From NCBI GenBank assembly GCA_034509925.1, contig CM067526.1, positions 6,904,501-6,968,500 on the forward strand: a DNA stretch of 64,000 nt, written 5' to 3'. Shown in pieces: positions 24,426 through 40,227 of this stretch. Under the pieces are notes generated by a model. It was not told the origin of the DNA. It saw nothing but the letters and a program-made list of their open reading frames with translations, and searched no databases. The DNA is from Hirudinaria manillensis. Its lineage: Eukaryota; Annelida; Clitellata; Hirudinida; Hirudinidae. Position numbers and translations under genes: made by a program. Position 1 is the stretch's first letter. Each line of letters begins with the position of its first letter.

Positions 24426-27400
24426 TTATTGTTCATCCTTTTCTTCTTCAACTTCCATTTCTTCATCATCCTCGTCGTCGTCATCATCATCGTCTTCAGG
24501 TTTTTTCTCTGGTTAAGGGAAAATGAAAATGTTGTTTGATAATCAGTAACTATATACTGAGCAGCTAAGACTCAGAAAATTCTAATTAACCAGCTTAAAT
24601 AACAATCATCATTAAAGGATTAATCATCACCTGGTAATTTGTTGGAAATCTTTTTTAATTTGCAAACAAAGAAACCGTCGAGATTGTGAGTGTGCGGATA
24701 GAATCGCTTGCTTAGCTTCAGTGATGGGTGAAAACGATGCTCCTTAAATCTGTCAGAACCAACAAAACGTTTTTTTATGAATTTATGGATTCAACCTTCC
24801 AAGTATTAATTAACTTCTCAAGAAACAAAATAAGTTATCCACCTGATGAATCCATCAACACCAAAGGAGAGACCACTCTTGACCACTTTGACATTTCTTT
24901 TCTTCAAGGCATAATTTACAACGGCTTCGTTTTCTTCGACCTTAGATAATTTGGAAGGATAAATGAAATAAAGTTTAAAAGTTAAGAATCAGTTAAGTTA
25001 CATTAATAGATTAACTAACCAGGACAGAACATGTGGAATACACAATGTAACCACCAGATTCAGATTTTGCATTGCAGCAGTCAATGGCAGCTAAAAGAAG
25101 TTCCTTCTGAAGGTGACTGCACCTCATGACATCTTTCTCATCCTGTGACAATTAAAATAAAAACAAATAAATAAATAACTATGAATTACAAAAAAATAAA
25201 ATCAATCCATTGCATCACCTTAGAAACTTTGACACTTTGGTGTTTGGATGCAACACCTGTACCTGTGCATGGAGCATCAAGGAGGACTCTATCAAAGCCT
25301 TTAAGAGTCTGTAAAATAAGGAGAAATATGGTTAAAAACTATGTTAAGAATTTCATCTAATAATGAAATAATATTCTTTTTATAAACTCTCTGCAGCTCA
25401 AATCATATTAAAAACTGATTTAAAATATCATTCCATAATGAAACCACCTTCGTCATTTTTCTTCCGTCAAGGTTTGTGATGCAAGCATTGACAATTCCCA
25501 TCCTGTGCAGATTACCAAAGACAGCTTTAATTCTCTCCTTGTTGGCATCATTCACCACGAGGCATCCAGTGTTTTTCATGAGCTGAGCTAAAATGAAACA
25601 TCATTATTTTGGTTTCAAACAACCCTTCCATAAACCACTGAAATTCATTGTGAAGATTTCAACATCAAATGATGCCAACCAATATAAGTGGATTTTCCAC
25701 CAGGAGCTGCTGCCATGTCGAGGATGAGTTCATTTTCCTTCGGTGCGAGAGACATGCACGGCAGAAAACTGGAAGCACCCTGGAGCATGTAATGGCCTGC
25801 AAGGTATTCAGGGGTGGCTCCTGGAAAAGAAATCAGAAACAGAAATTATGAAGGCATCTTTGCTTTTAATTAATCTTTCCATGAGCTCATTGTAAGCTTA
25901 GTCGTACCAATTGTGACGTGTTGATCTTTTGTCCTTTTAATGTCTGACACAATCAGACCAATCTTTGACCAAGGAACCGGGTCAACATTTACTCCTCTAC
26001 CGATGAGTGCCTGCACATTTTATGGAATTGTTAGAAATTCAATAATAATAATTATTATTATTATCAGAAACCATTACCTTAGCAAGATCTTTCCTTCTGG
26101 TCTTCAGAGTGTTTGTCCTGATAGTTTCAGGTCGTGGCATATCTGCAGCCTCGAGAAACTCCACAATTTCGCCAGGGAACAATTCAAACATTTTGGCCAT
26201 AAGGAATTCATTGTATCCGTAGCAGAAGCTGAGATCTTTCAGCAGCTGACTGACATATTCCTTTCTCTTTCTACCCTCTTCCCTCTTGTTCTTGAAGTCC
26301 GAAAGAATGAGAAGAATGTCGGAAATCCTTTGTTTGACGGCCGCAAAACTGGTGACTTCTCCGCTCATCAACTCCTCTCCGCTTGGCAAAACGATTCCTT
26401 CCGAATCAACAATGTTCATCTTCAATTCTGGCTCAGCCAACTTCCTAAAAATGACAAAATATCCAGAAAATGTTAAGAAGTGACGAGCACATGGCACATG
26501 CATAACATGAATCACCTGTTTTCTTCTTGCTTCTTCTTCAACTTCTTTGCTTTCTTTTCCACAGGGAGAAGCTAAAACAAAGGATGCAGAGTTAGTTTTA
26601 AACTTTGGATCAATTGCTACATTAAGTCATCATTAAGATCTTACATTTTCATCTTCTTCCTCATCGTCATCATCCTCATCACTATCAAAATCTCTGACTA
26701 AATGGTCATCATCTTTTTCCTCTTCTTCATCCTCCTCATCATCATCACCTTCTTCTGCAAAAAGAGTTATCTCTTTTCTTTTGGGTTTATCACAAGTTTC
26801 AGTCTTTTCTTCTTCAACATCATTATCATCACAGTTATCATCAGGAACGTCATCATCATCTTCCTCATCAATTCCAACATTTTCGACAGTTTCTTCCTCT
26901 TCACTGTTTAACTGATATATAATACAAATTAATGTTAAAACTTTCAATATTAATTAACCAAATCAAATCTTCTACAAACATCAAATTCGTCTTGCATGTC
27001 TTCTTCACTCTCTAAAAACAATTTAAAGCATTTTAAAACACATTAAAGCTTTAAACTTCTAGGCATAGTATTCTCACCACTTTCAACTATTTCCTCCTTC
27101 TTTGGTCTTTTAGAGGGTCCCCTAGCATCATCTATGAAAAAATGGCATGTGTTTTAATCAATTTATATCACTTTTACCAAAAAGGCTAACCTTTAACAGA
27201 TGTTACTCTTTTCCTTTTGTTAAACTTTTCATTTTTCTTTTTAGTATCCTCTACAAAATTTATGGCCAAATTAAATTAGTTGGTCATTAAGCTCTGATTT
27301 TCCCAATAATTTAATTTCCACATGTTAATTGAAATTACGTAAAATCTGAGTAATGTGCAATAACATTGAGAACACTGGAAGACTTGATCAATTATTTCCA

Positions 27401-27547
27401 TGTTAAAAGACAGGATTTATAGTCAAATTCCATTTTAGTGAAAGAATACTTTAAATCAGTAATACCAGGCAGTGTTGGAGGAGGCTGCTTCCTGGCCCTC
27501 CTGCCGGGTCCCTTTTTAGGTTTCTCCAAAGATCTTTTTCTTCCCAT
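24426..27547 (-). CDS. NOP2: rRNA cytosine-5 methyltransferase NOP2
   Basis: NOP2 (NSUN1) is the nucleolar enzyme that methylates a cytosine in large-subunit rRNA and helps assemble the 60S subunit. The start at 27547 gives [20 protein letters not shown], which matches the NOP2 N-terminus. Next comes a Lys-rich and acidic region (27250-26640) with long Asp/Glu runs, then the conserved core. [12 protein letters not shown] lies near 26100, the SAM-binding [13 protein letters not shown] near 25680-25720, and [15 protein letters not shown] near 25540. The motif IV Cys is in [10 protein letters not shown] near 25265, and the catalytic motif VI Cys is in YSTCSVL near 25030. [20 protein letters not shown] follows near 24680-24735, and an acidic C-terminal tail ends at 24426. 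Both catalytic cysteines are present. There are about 14 exons. The gene is tail to tail with the glycosyltransferase gene, with 288 bases between the two stops. Confidence 0.95.
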
Positions 27548-27962
27548 ATTTTAATTATCCGATCAAACAAACACGAGCGAACCCAACAACACGGCGTGGA
27601 AAACGATAATATATATGTACGCAAAGAAAGGTTATACGTTAAAAAAATAAGTTTATAAGTTTGTGTAAAAATTTTCATAAAGTCAAATAAGCTTAAAAAT
27701 AATTAAATAACAAAACTATATTTGTTAAAAATTTGTGCTTATTGACTGACGTTGCAGCTTTATGTTGCACTTAGTCCTCGAGTCCTCGATTTAGATGTGA
27801 AGTTGTTCGGTTGAGATTTATAGCAATATTTAGAAAACCAAGTTTACTTATTGTATTGATCGATTGATGGAATGGATTTAATCAGTATCCTATTTATATT
27901 TTTAAAGAATTTAATTTTTACTGTTCTTCAAAGACTACTAGAACTAACACAAATAAGAAAAT
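27548..27962. promoter_or_regulatory. 5' flank of NOP2
   Basis: This AT-rich stretch upstream of the NOP2 start contains its probable promoter. Nothing else is recognisable before the transposon remnant that starts at 27963. Confidence 0.4.
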
Positions 27963-28630
27963 AGTCAAATCTCGCTACTGTGCCATCCTCGCTATTATGC
28001 CACTTTTGCTCGATCTCGACAAAATTCAACACAAAATAAATTTACTATGCCACCAGGGTCCTATCAAATATTTCTCTAACCATGAAGTTAAGGAATTAAA
28101 TTAAGGAAATATTTCCAGTCGGGGAAGTAATTAAGAGGCATTACCTTGTATTTTTAAGATTTGATCAGGTTAATACTTTCCCAGGACTTGTTGGTGAGGT
28201 GTGATTAAGGAAAGTGATGGAATGGGCAAAGTTGACTGGGAGTGTAAATAGGAATGAGAGGAAATGTCGAGATTTTATGTGAGAATCGCGAGTAGGGGTG
28301 AATATTAGCAAACGTCAGCTCAGAAACGCAAGCGAACGGTTGACTGGACAATTTCAAGAAGCGCCACGACATCAGGTTCAAGACAGTGCAGGGTGAAGCT
28401 GAAGCGGTGGTCGCAAATCTGGTGTGATGCAAGCATGCGATCGGCTAGACAAGGAGATCTGCCGAAAAGAGATGCGATTGCCAACGATTATGAAAGCTTT
28501 AGATTGAGTTGTTGGGTAACTTGAGAAAATAAAGCTGTTTTTATTTGAAAAAATAAGGCCATTTTTACAAACCTTCGTTACTATGCCACTTTTGCTCGGT
28601 CCCGCCGTGGCATAGTAGCGAGACTTGACT
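27963..28630 (+). mobile_element. Decayed pogo/Tigger-type DNA transposon, internally deleted
   Basis: The ends are inverted repeats: AGTCAAATCTCGCTACTGTG at 27963 and its counterpart AGTCAAGTCTCGCTACTATG read inward from 28630. They recall pogo/Tigger (Tc1/mariner superfamily) ends. The interior at about 28315-28410, read on the plus strand, gives the CENP-B-type helix-turn-helix remnant LDNFKKRHDIRFKTVQGEAE, typical of pogo/Tigger transposases. The Trp expected just before it (NGWLD) is a stop codon, and the whole DDE domain is missing from this 668-base element. A 17-base segment, TATGCCACTTTTGCTCG, also occurs in direct orientation near each end (27996 and 28582). No clear TA target duplication survives, so it is an old, non-autonomous copy. 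Confidence 0.8.
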
Positions 28631-29948
28631 GGTGGAATGATCTGGAGGACATTTAGTTAATTAAAAGAAGTTTGGATTCTATAACACAATTTAAGGACTC
28701 CATGGATCTATTGATTTCAGGAGAAAGGACTTAGTGGCAGGTCAAGAACATTTTGGCTGGGGAAATCAAAATTTGGAGAAAGGAGTGGTTTATTATACAG
28801 ACTCAAGTCTAAATTTAACCTTCTTAAAACACTTTAAAATATTTAAATTAAGTTAGGTTAATTATTATCGAACCCGTTCGATCTTCTTAAACATTGCTTC
28901 CGAGCTGGGAATCACCAAAATAATAAACAGACAGGCTACGTTTAGTGCTTCATGGTCAGAAGCCAACCTCGAGAGAACGTTACCAAAGAGCAAATCTTTA
29001 TTCTCTGCAAATCTTTCTTGAATCTCACATCGATGAGTACACTTCAACACGCAACTGTATCACGGCGAATTTAATGTTGTCACACAATGGAGATTTGACA
29101 TCGTGTTCAGAAGTTCTATTTGATACATAAAATTTTAAGATAATTTGTGCAAAACTTTAATGAATAAACAATAAAATAATCATCAGACTTCTTGAACTTT
29201 ATAAAAAATAAAGTTGCAGGAGTAAAAGAATATTCCTGCTCAATCAATTCCTCTACTTAGAAACGAAAACACTGTAAATATTAACTTCTAGAAGTGGAAT
29301 ATTTTCAAAAATCCAACATCAAATGCAACGGTTCAGGATAAGAGAAGATCTAACAGCAGATCCAAGAACAAAAATCATCAAAAACAAAAACAAAATCCTC
29401 TGGAAAGGAGAACCTTCTACAGTTTATTAAATCTACAGACACGTTAAGGCACGTCGATCTTCGAGAAGACAAGATTGTTCAGGCATTTAAAAGTGACTCG
29501 AGGTACAAAAAAATACTGATCGCTGCTCAAAAGAAGAGACATTTGGCATACCAAAGGCATTGGAACGTGCATTGTTTGGTGCTTAATTGCTTTAAGAATA
29601 AACATTTCAAGACATAAATAATTAGACCAAAGTGAATAAACACTCCAAAAAACAAGTCCCATTCATGATTAAACTGATCTAAATCATACTTAACAATTCT
29701 TTAAACTAGGAACAAATACCTTAAATCTGACTAAAAGTTAATAAAAAGATAGAATACATTTTTAAAAAAATGGCAAACCGAGAACCTCAAAGCAAGGATG
29801 CAATAAAAGATTGCAAACTTTGTGGAGCGCATCTTATGCCAACCTTTAAAACTCTGCACTTATTTAACTTCAAGGCGAGTATTCACGGACGTGAAAAGCT
29901 ACACGGGAGCCAAAATATCGGTGTAAATATTATCTTTGAAATCTCCAG
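28631..29948. other. Stretch without a confident gene
   Basis: Between the transposon remnant and the kinase gene are three minus-strand frames with hydrophobic segments: 29662-29444 (MGLVFWSVYSLWSNYL...), about 29404-29320 (RILFLFLMIFVLGSAV...) and about 29070-28865 (SRLASDHEALNVACLFIILV...). Read in that order they could be exons of a small multi-pass membrane protein. I could not join them through convincing splice sites and recognise no family. Confidence 0.3.
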
Positions 29949-33037
<3,089 letters not shown>

Positions 33038-33579
33038 TCTCTAGTTTAATCTGTAGTTGAGTCACTTATTGTCGTTGTCATTACTACTAAATATTTGTTG
33101 GAGATTCGGAGCAACCCTCGTTTCCGACCACTATCATTAATTCAGCAACCGATTAATGAGCAAAAAAACATGCTTCGCCCAGAAGCTCCTGTACATCTGA
33201 CACCTTTATCGGCAGGCAAGAGCTACCCCTTACCTCAGTTGGTCCGAGCATTTAAAAACAAAGATTACGACGTGTTTAGATTTTCTTTATTCAAACTTCA
33301 ATAAATGTCATTTTAGTTATCTTTACTTTGATAGTAATTTTTCAAAAATTGTATTATATTTTATTTATATCAGTCTGCAATGCGGTTTGGCACCATGGAT
33401 ATGTTCGAGTAAAATCAGTTTCACTGTTTTACTAATGGAGATAATAGTTATGAATAATGGAAGATTTCTGAAGAAGTCACGAAAATAAAAAATATTACTT
33501 TGTTGAGGCATTATTTTGCGATCTTTATTTTGTAATCAGTAGTAATGTTTATCAGCTGCTTGGCTGTTTTCAAAAAGAT
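33038..33579. promoter_or_regulatory. Shared 5' region of the FRK-like kinase (-) and DCAF6 (+)
   Basis: The two start codons lie 542 bases apart, head to head. A 70-codon plus-strand open frame at 33095-33304 begins without ATG and matches nothing I know; it is more likely 5' UTR than a gene. Confidence 0.5.
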
Positions 33580-36500
33580 ATGAAAAGCAATTTTTTGGCA
33601 GAGCTGAAAGAACTTTACTATGCAAAAAACTCTACTTTTCGCTTTAATGCAAGAACTAAAGGTAGTTAGGCACTTTGCCGAGATGATCCCAACGACACAA
33701 TTTAGAAATATTTTACAACGTAACCAGGGTGATTTAATTCAATTTCAGACAATTTGAGTTTTGTTCAGAGACTTAAGCTCACTGATTGTCACAGAGTTCA
33801 TAGAGGATGTGTAAGATCGTTAACTTGAAATAACTGTACACAACAAACTGAACAATTTGTTTGTTTGTATATGTAAAAAGGTTAATACAATTACTTGGGA
33901 TGACTCTGGGAGCTACATCCTTTCAGGTTCTGATGATCTTCGTTTAGTTGTGCTTGACCCCTTCAATGGCAAGGCTAGGGAAATTTCCATTGCATTAAAA
34001 GCTGAGTGATTTGCAATCATTATATGTAATATATTCCTTTTTGAAGGTTGCATTATCTCATAAAACGAAGCATCCAACCAACATATTTTGTGCCAAGTTT
34101 CTTCCTCAATCACAAAATGAACAGGTGATGTTAATATTATTTTAGTTAAACTGCATAACAAACTATGACATTATTTATGAAATTAATGAATTGAACTGTG
34201 ATGTAAACACGTAAGTAGGTGGTATCATCCTCGGCTGCTGGTCACATATTCCACACATACTTTGATAGAGAGGAGAAAGGAATTTCCTTTGGATTTAACT
34301 GTCACACTGGAGCTGCTTATGAGGTTTTTGATGTGTTATTTCTCTAATGGAAAACTTCTTATGATCTCAATTATAATCAGTAGATGCTTAAAAATAATCG
34401 ACATGATGAACTAAATGTCAGCCCCGCCATTGATTTAAAGTTGGCCACCATCCCGAACGATCCGTTCGTGTTCATGTCTTGCGGCGAAGACCGAACAATC
34501 AGGTGGTTCGATTTGAGGATCAAAAGCAGCTGCAACAAAGAGGAATGTTCTGAAGTTGTTATTATGGTGTTTATCGTTTTATTGCCTTCTTTAATGTTCG
34601 TATTTTGCACAGGATGTTCTTGTGAACTGCAGCAAACCGGTCATGTCCATGTCTCTCCATCCGACTCGGCCGTTCGAATTTGCTGCCGGTTGTTCTGACA
34701 GCACCGTCAGAATTTTTGATAGAAGATTTATCAGCCCTGCCAGTTGGTTTATGGAAATGTTTTTATTGAATTTGCTTTTCAAACTTAAATGATAAACATG
34801 ATTGAATGCTATATAAGCAAAAGCTTGAAAGGGATTTTATTGGCTGAATGTCTTTTATTTAATTTTTATTTAATTTAATTTCTGAATTTAGATAATGGAA
34901 GAACTATGAAAGAATCTTGTCTCTTGAAGTTCACATGTCCACAGTTAGATAATCAGCATCATCGTATCACGTCACTGCTTTATGGCAGTGATGGCACTGA
35001 GTTATTAGTCAGTTATTCATCTGAACACCTGTATTTGTTCGACTTTAAGGTAGGTGTTTATTGCATTTTTAAAACTATTTTCTAAAAAAAAAAGTTCATG
35101 CCAAATGAAGTTATTTTATTGCAGAAGGATGGCAGAAGGTTTAAATCATTGCTCATGACACCTCTGGTATGTTGATAAGATTTGTTTGTTCTTATTGTCT
35201 GTCATTTGATTGAGAATAAGTCTTTGTAGAAAAATGAAGCAGTTCCTTCTGAGCCCAGCTTAGTTCTCGGTTCAGATTCTTTCAAAGCTTCACCTTCTTT
35301 GCCATCATCGCCTCAGTCCTCCTCTTCTTCATCTTCCTCTCCACCATCTGAACAGGCTCAACCCAGAAGCAAAACGGTGCACGGAAACCCTTTTATAGCA
35401 GGCGTGTCCAAGCAGCTACCAATCAAGAGACTTCGCCTGAGAGGTGATTGGTCCGATACCGGTCCTCAGGCACGACCTAAAAAAGAAAGACCGACAGGGG
35501 AGCAAAGTTCAGGTCAGATTTAAGTCCCCTGTCAAAGTATCTTAGATTTGCCGTTGTTTGAATTGTTTTTAAAAAAGAAATATATTCCTTTGCTTTCTTT
35601 TATTTTTAGGAGTTGTTTCAGTGATGGAAAGGATGTCGAATCTCATGACTCGTTGGTTGGAACGGAACCTCGTTCGTGATTCCAACGACGGTAGCACAAG
35701 TGCCGGTGCAAATAACGAAGCAGCTAACATGGAAATTAACAATGACGAAGAAGAAGAAGAAGACGATGATAATGAGACTGTCAATAACACAAATCTAGAT
35801 AATGCTAGAATGGAGGAAAATGCCACAACAAATGTCAGTCTGCCACCAACTGCAACCTCAAATGTTGGAGAAATTGTTGGAGAACAGCATCAAAGTGAGA
35901 CAAGTGATGCTTTAGAAAATGAATCTTCCTCTGATTCCAATTCTGTGGCAGTCCAAGAGGAACCGATAATAAAAGTCATTCGAAGAAGAAGGAACGTTCA
36001 GGTCCGTAATGATTTCAGGCAGACGTCTAGCAGATCGATGGTGTCTGAAAATATATCCGAAGAGGATGATAACGATCTCAGTGCCAGGAGAACAATGGGA
36101 ACTTCAAATATTGAAGCAGGTGATGAAACATCTGGAAGTTCTTCTCAGTCACTTCTTGCGGACATTTCCAGAAACCAGCAGCAGCAACAACAACCAATTG
36201 ACAAATCAACAACTGCTGGTCCATCTAGACCATCGATACTCATATCTCCTGCTTCTTCTGCTAGCAAGTAAATTTTATTGCAAATGTAAAAACATTTTAT
36301 ATTTTGAGATAAACTTCAAGTTATTCAGAAGCACTAAGTCTAAGGTGATGCCTCCAAACAACCATCGATCAATCATTCAGATCTATTAGCTATGACAGCA
36401 TTATGAATCCAATTTAATTGGTTGTTGTAGCTACTAAATGTGGCACAAACACATCTTTAAATGGCTACAATTTTAGATTAATTGTATTAAATACATTAAA

Positions 36501-38020
36501 TATTAAATACAAATATTATTATTAGATAACATTTCCATCAGCATTAGGGACAAGGCAGCAAAGACCATCCAGGCATTCTTCAACAACAGGTTCAAAGGTA
36601 AGGATGATAAATTATGCGGGGAAGCACAAGATAGCAATGTTGCTGACAGAAGTGAAGATGATGATGACGACGATGATTCTCAAGAGTGTGAATCACCTTG
36701 TTATAGACCTGCCGTGACAAAATGTTATAAAGGACACAGAAATTCTAGGACGTTGGTCAGTGAACATTGATTATTAAAAGTCTAGCAAATGTTAAATTTT
36801 GTTAAAGGAAATCAAGAAGCTATTGTAAATTCTCTTTTAATTCTCTCATAGATTAAAAAGGCATCATTCTGGGGCTCCAAGTATGTTATGAGTGGTTCAG
36901 ACTGCGGCCACATCTTCGTCTGGGACAAGGAAACGACGGAACTCGTCATGTTTTTGGAGGGAGACAACCACGTTGTCAACTGCCTTCAGCCCCACCCATC
37001 ACTTCCAGGCAATTCTTTTCTTTTCTTTCTTTCTTTTTGAGTGGCCAATCTAGAACTGATCTTATTAAATTATAATTTTTAAATTGTAATTTTTGAGGTT
37101 GAAATAATGTAAGAATTTGAGATCTTTTACAGTTTTAGCATCGAGCGGAATCGATTACGATGTAAAGATTTGGATGCCAGTATCTGAATATCCTGCCTTC
37201 AATCAAAATGAAGCTTATCAGGTTTCATATTTTACTTTCATGGTAAAGTTTTAAATATTCTGATTTCTAAAGAGTCAAATCATATTATTATTATTATTAT
37301 CTTGCTTGAAATTTTTTTTATGTTTTCCTTTCTACATGGAATAAAATGGCATCACGAATAGCATATGAACTTTATCAAAACCCACCTGAAAATACATGCT
37401 TAAAGTTGAATTAAAGAGACATGTGTTGATGCAATTCATAGGCAATCAAATGAAATCCAGGCACCCTTTCACGTTTACTGTTTTGATTCCAAGTGATGCT
37501 TATTAAGCATTTATTATGCATTATTATCCTTTAAAGTCATTAGAATAATCACTCTTGTATCAAATCAGTTACTCAATTGATTTCCTTGAAGGAAGCATTC
37601 ATTCCAATCATGTTGACTGACTCGTTAAAAATTATAAACAAATTTATTATTATTATTGTAAATGAATCTATAATTTAGACAATATTTCACAATCGTGTGT
37701 GCGGAAACATTAGTAATTAGATTAATCGTTACAGTAATTACATTAATAATTGGAATAATTGCTACAGTAATTGGAATAATGGTACAGTAATCGCATTAGT
37801 AATTGGAATAATCGTACAATAATTACATTAGTAATTGGAATAATGGCTACAGTAATTGTCTCTGAACTGACTTTAATCGGTGCTAATTGCCATGCAGGTC
37901 ATGAATAGGAATGAGGTCATGTTGGAGGAGACCAAAGGAACTGTGACGGTGCCTGCAGAGTTCATGTTCAGACTCTTTTCATCTCTCAGTCGCATCAGGA
38001 GAGGTTGGTTGGACTTCTAA
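33580..38020 (+). CDS. DCAF6: DDB1- and CUL4-associated factor 6 (WD40 protein)
   Basis: DCAF6 (NRIP) is a WD40 substrate receptor for the CUL4-DDB1 ubiquitin ligase. My fifteen-exon model (33580-33661, 33749-33810, 33881-33973, 34047-34124, 34219-34323, 34441-34554, 34613-34742, 34892-35049, 35125-35166, 35230-35512, 35610-36267, 36542-36755, 36852-37008, 37133-37221, 37898-38020) closes to 795 aa. The N-terminal propeller half contains [37 protein letters not shown] and [13 protein letters not shown]. Then comes [16 protein letters not shown], a DCAF6 hallmark, and a long Ser/Asn/acidic insert. An IQ-like motif ([15 protein letters not shown]), KGHRNSRT and the C-terminal WD repeats ([30 protein letters not shown]) follow. 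The ATG at 33580 is the first that reads into the conserved [11 protein letters not shown] exon. Two introns appear to use GC donors (after 33973 and 37008); each is needed to keep frame and homology. Confidence 0.93.
37722..37862 (+). repeat. Minisatellite in the last DCAF6 intron
   Basis: About five irregular copies of a roughly 27-30 base unit containing TTAGTAATTGGAATAAT and GCTACAGTAATT lie in tandem within the intron before the final exon. Confidence 0.75.
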
Positions 38021-40227
38021 ATCAATGCTGATCAATGCTTACAAAATAATACATATTGGGGGAATTTATGACTTCAAAAAGGACTTAATTAGAGCTTCTT
38101 AATTAGTACATCCAATGTAACTAGAAGTAATTCCCACATCACAGAGTAGACTAGTGACTGAATGAATGGGAAGGAATCAACTTTGCAAGGGCTGTGGGAG
38201 CATGTTTGTTTAAAAATTAAATTTAAAGATTAAATCCAATATACCTGTTTATTTAAATTCAAAGGTTAAATCTATTACACCTGGTCATCAGGTATAGAAG
38301 ATTGTTTTTGTACAAACTCAGGCTTTTGGTGAATAGCACATCTTATTAGTCATTATCTTCTTGGCTGATAGAACACCAATTCAAATCAGTCAGATTCACA
38401 GAGATTGGTAATCAATTGAATCTTTCAATTGTCAGGAAATAGGCTGCAGTCCTTTAGAAACAACAGTTCTTTGGATTGAGGCTCAGAAGAACCACTTTGT
38501 ACAAAAAAACATCATAAACAGCTTCAAAGGCTTCCTAGTCACTGCACTCTGCCAGTCCTAGCTTGTTGCATGCCATGTTAACGATTTGAATAGTTCTGGT
38601 TTTGGCCTTGACTACTATTCTACGATCGATTCACAAAGCTTTTTTGTAAATCCAATTTTATAGTTCCACGAGTTCCAGATGTTGCTTGCTGATTTTTTTT
38701 AAACAAAATTTAGAATAGCTTTAATAAAGTTGAATTTCCGACTTTTGTTGAATCACTTCGGCAAGAGAAAAACAAGGATCAAACATTGAGATGCATTTTA
38801 ATCGAAATTAATTTGATCATAATGTACCCAAATCAATCAGAAGTGTAAATAATATATGTTAATGCAGCCATAACATTCCAATCACTGCAAGAAAATGCCT
38901 AGAAGCATTTGAGCCCCATTTCTTTCGTTTTAAATGCAAAAAGATCCTCTAAAATTCAGGCAACTTGATGTCACCTTGAATTAAGAATAATTTTGCAACA
39001 GATCAAATACAAAACTCGCATCTGTTCGATCCATCGGACGCCCAAAAATCAAAGACTTGAATGAGATGCACACCAGCAGCGGTGTACTCAAAATGCACAC
39101 TCGCTTAATACTTGGTTGCCTTGAAGCACAATGTATGTAACTAACTCAAACAATAATAAACAGAATAATCAGTCTTTAAAGAAGAAAAATTGAATTAAAA
39201 CAAACTGGAATCAAAAACAGGAAATGCAAAAAATATTACTTCCATGTTAACAAACATGTCCTAATTAAAAGCAGTATTAAAATGAAAACAAGTCAGTACA
39301 GAAATCAATCTTCAATGTATTATTCATAACAATTAATGGATAATTCATTCTAACAAAAAGTTAAAGCCTGTTCCAACAACATCCGTGACTTCCGACGATG
39401 CGAACAAAATTATAGCCAAAATTATGGCCATAATTATAACGTAAATTATAGAAGCTTGGGTTTCCGACCGACGTTTAAATTGGCAACTCTTCCGAGGTTC
39501 TGCGGAAGAGGAAGGTAAACGCGAAGGCAGAGCATCGAGTTGTGGAGAGCAAACAACAACAGGAAATAAAAAACAAATTGGCGACACTCTCAACAACAAC
39601 AACAAAGTAACAATGCTAAATAAGATTGTATCACAAGTCTTTGAACCAAAGTCAAGTCGGACATTTACAGATTATTTAAATAATATTATTGGATATTTAC
39701 AAATTAACCTTCATCCCAATTCTCTACGATTGTTGTAATTTATTGTTGCCATAAGTTAAGCGGATTGCACGAACAATGAAAAGAATTGAAAAGGTTAAAG
39801 TCATTGGCTGTACGTAGCTCGACCCAAAGTCACTTGAATAGATCTTTTTATAAATAAAAAGAATAAAAACAAAGGCACTCGTTTCGAATGTCGATCGCAC
39901 TTTAAGTCGATGAAAGTCTCAGGTCGGCAAATAAATGCACGAGGCTTTCCGAGAGTTGTCGGAGTTTTTTCTCATGAAGAATGCAATTCAGAAGAGATGT
40001 CTAAGAGTCGTCAAAGAATCAAATCATCCGAAGGATTTGCAAATGAGACACGGAACAATCTATCAATTGCAGTCTGTAATTGTTGGCACGAAGAAGAAGA
40101 TGAAGAAGAAAAAGAAGAATTTGAGCATTTTTAAATTTGAAAATTTCTGAAAGCAATTTTGGGCAAAATACAAACCCACCACCGACAAAGGATAAAAGAT
40201 GACAAGCAGGTTGTTGCACCTCGTCGT
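38021..40227. other. Convergent intergenic stretch, no confident gene
   Basis: This holds the 3' flanks of DCAF6 and KIBRA. A minus-strand frame at 39605-39345 encodes 86 residues with one C-terminal hydrophobic helix (IIYVIIMAIILAIILFA), but it starts without ATG. A 74-codon plus-strand frame (39910-40134) ends in Glu-rich low complexity. I cannot support either as a gene. The rest is AT-rich and featureless. Confidence 0.4.

Noticed and set aside
39345-39605. 86-residue tail-anchored protein
   Set aside because: The frame opens without ATG, the first Met is inside the hydrophobic helix, and no upstream exon was found.
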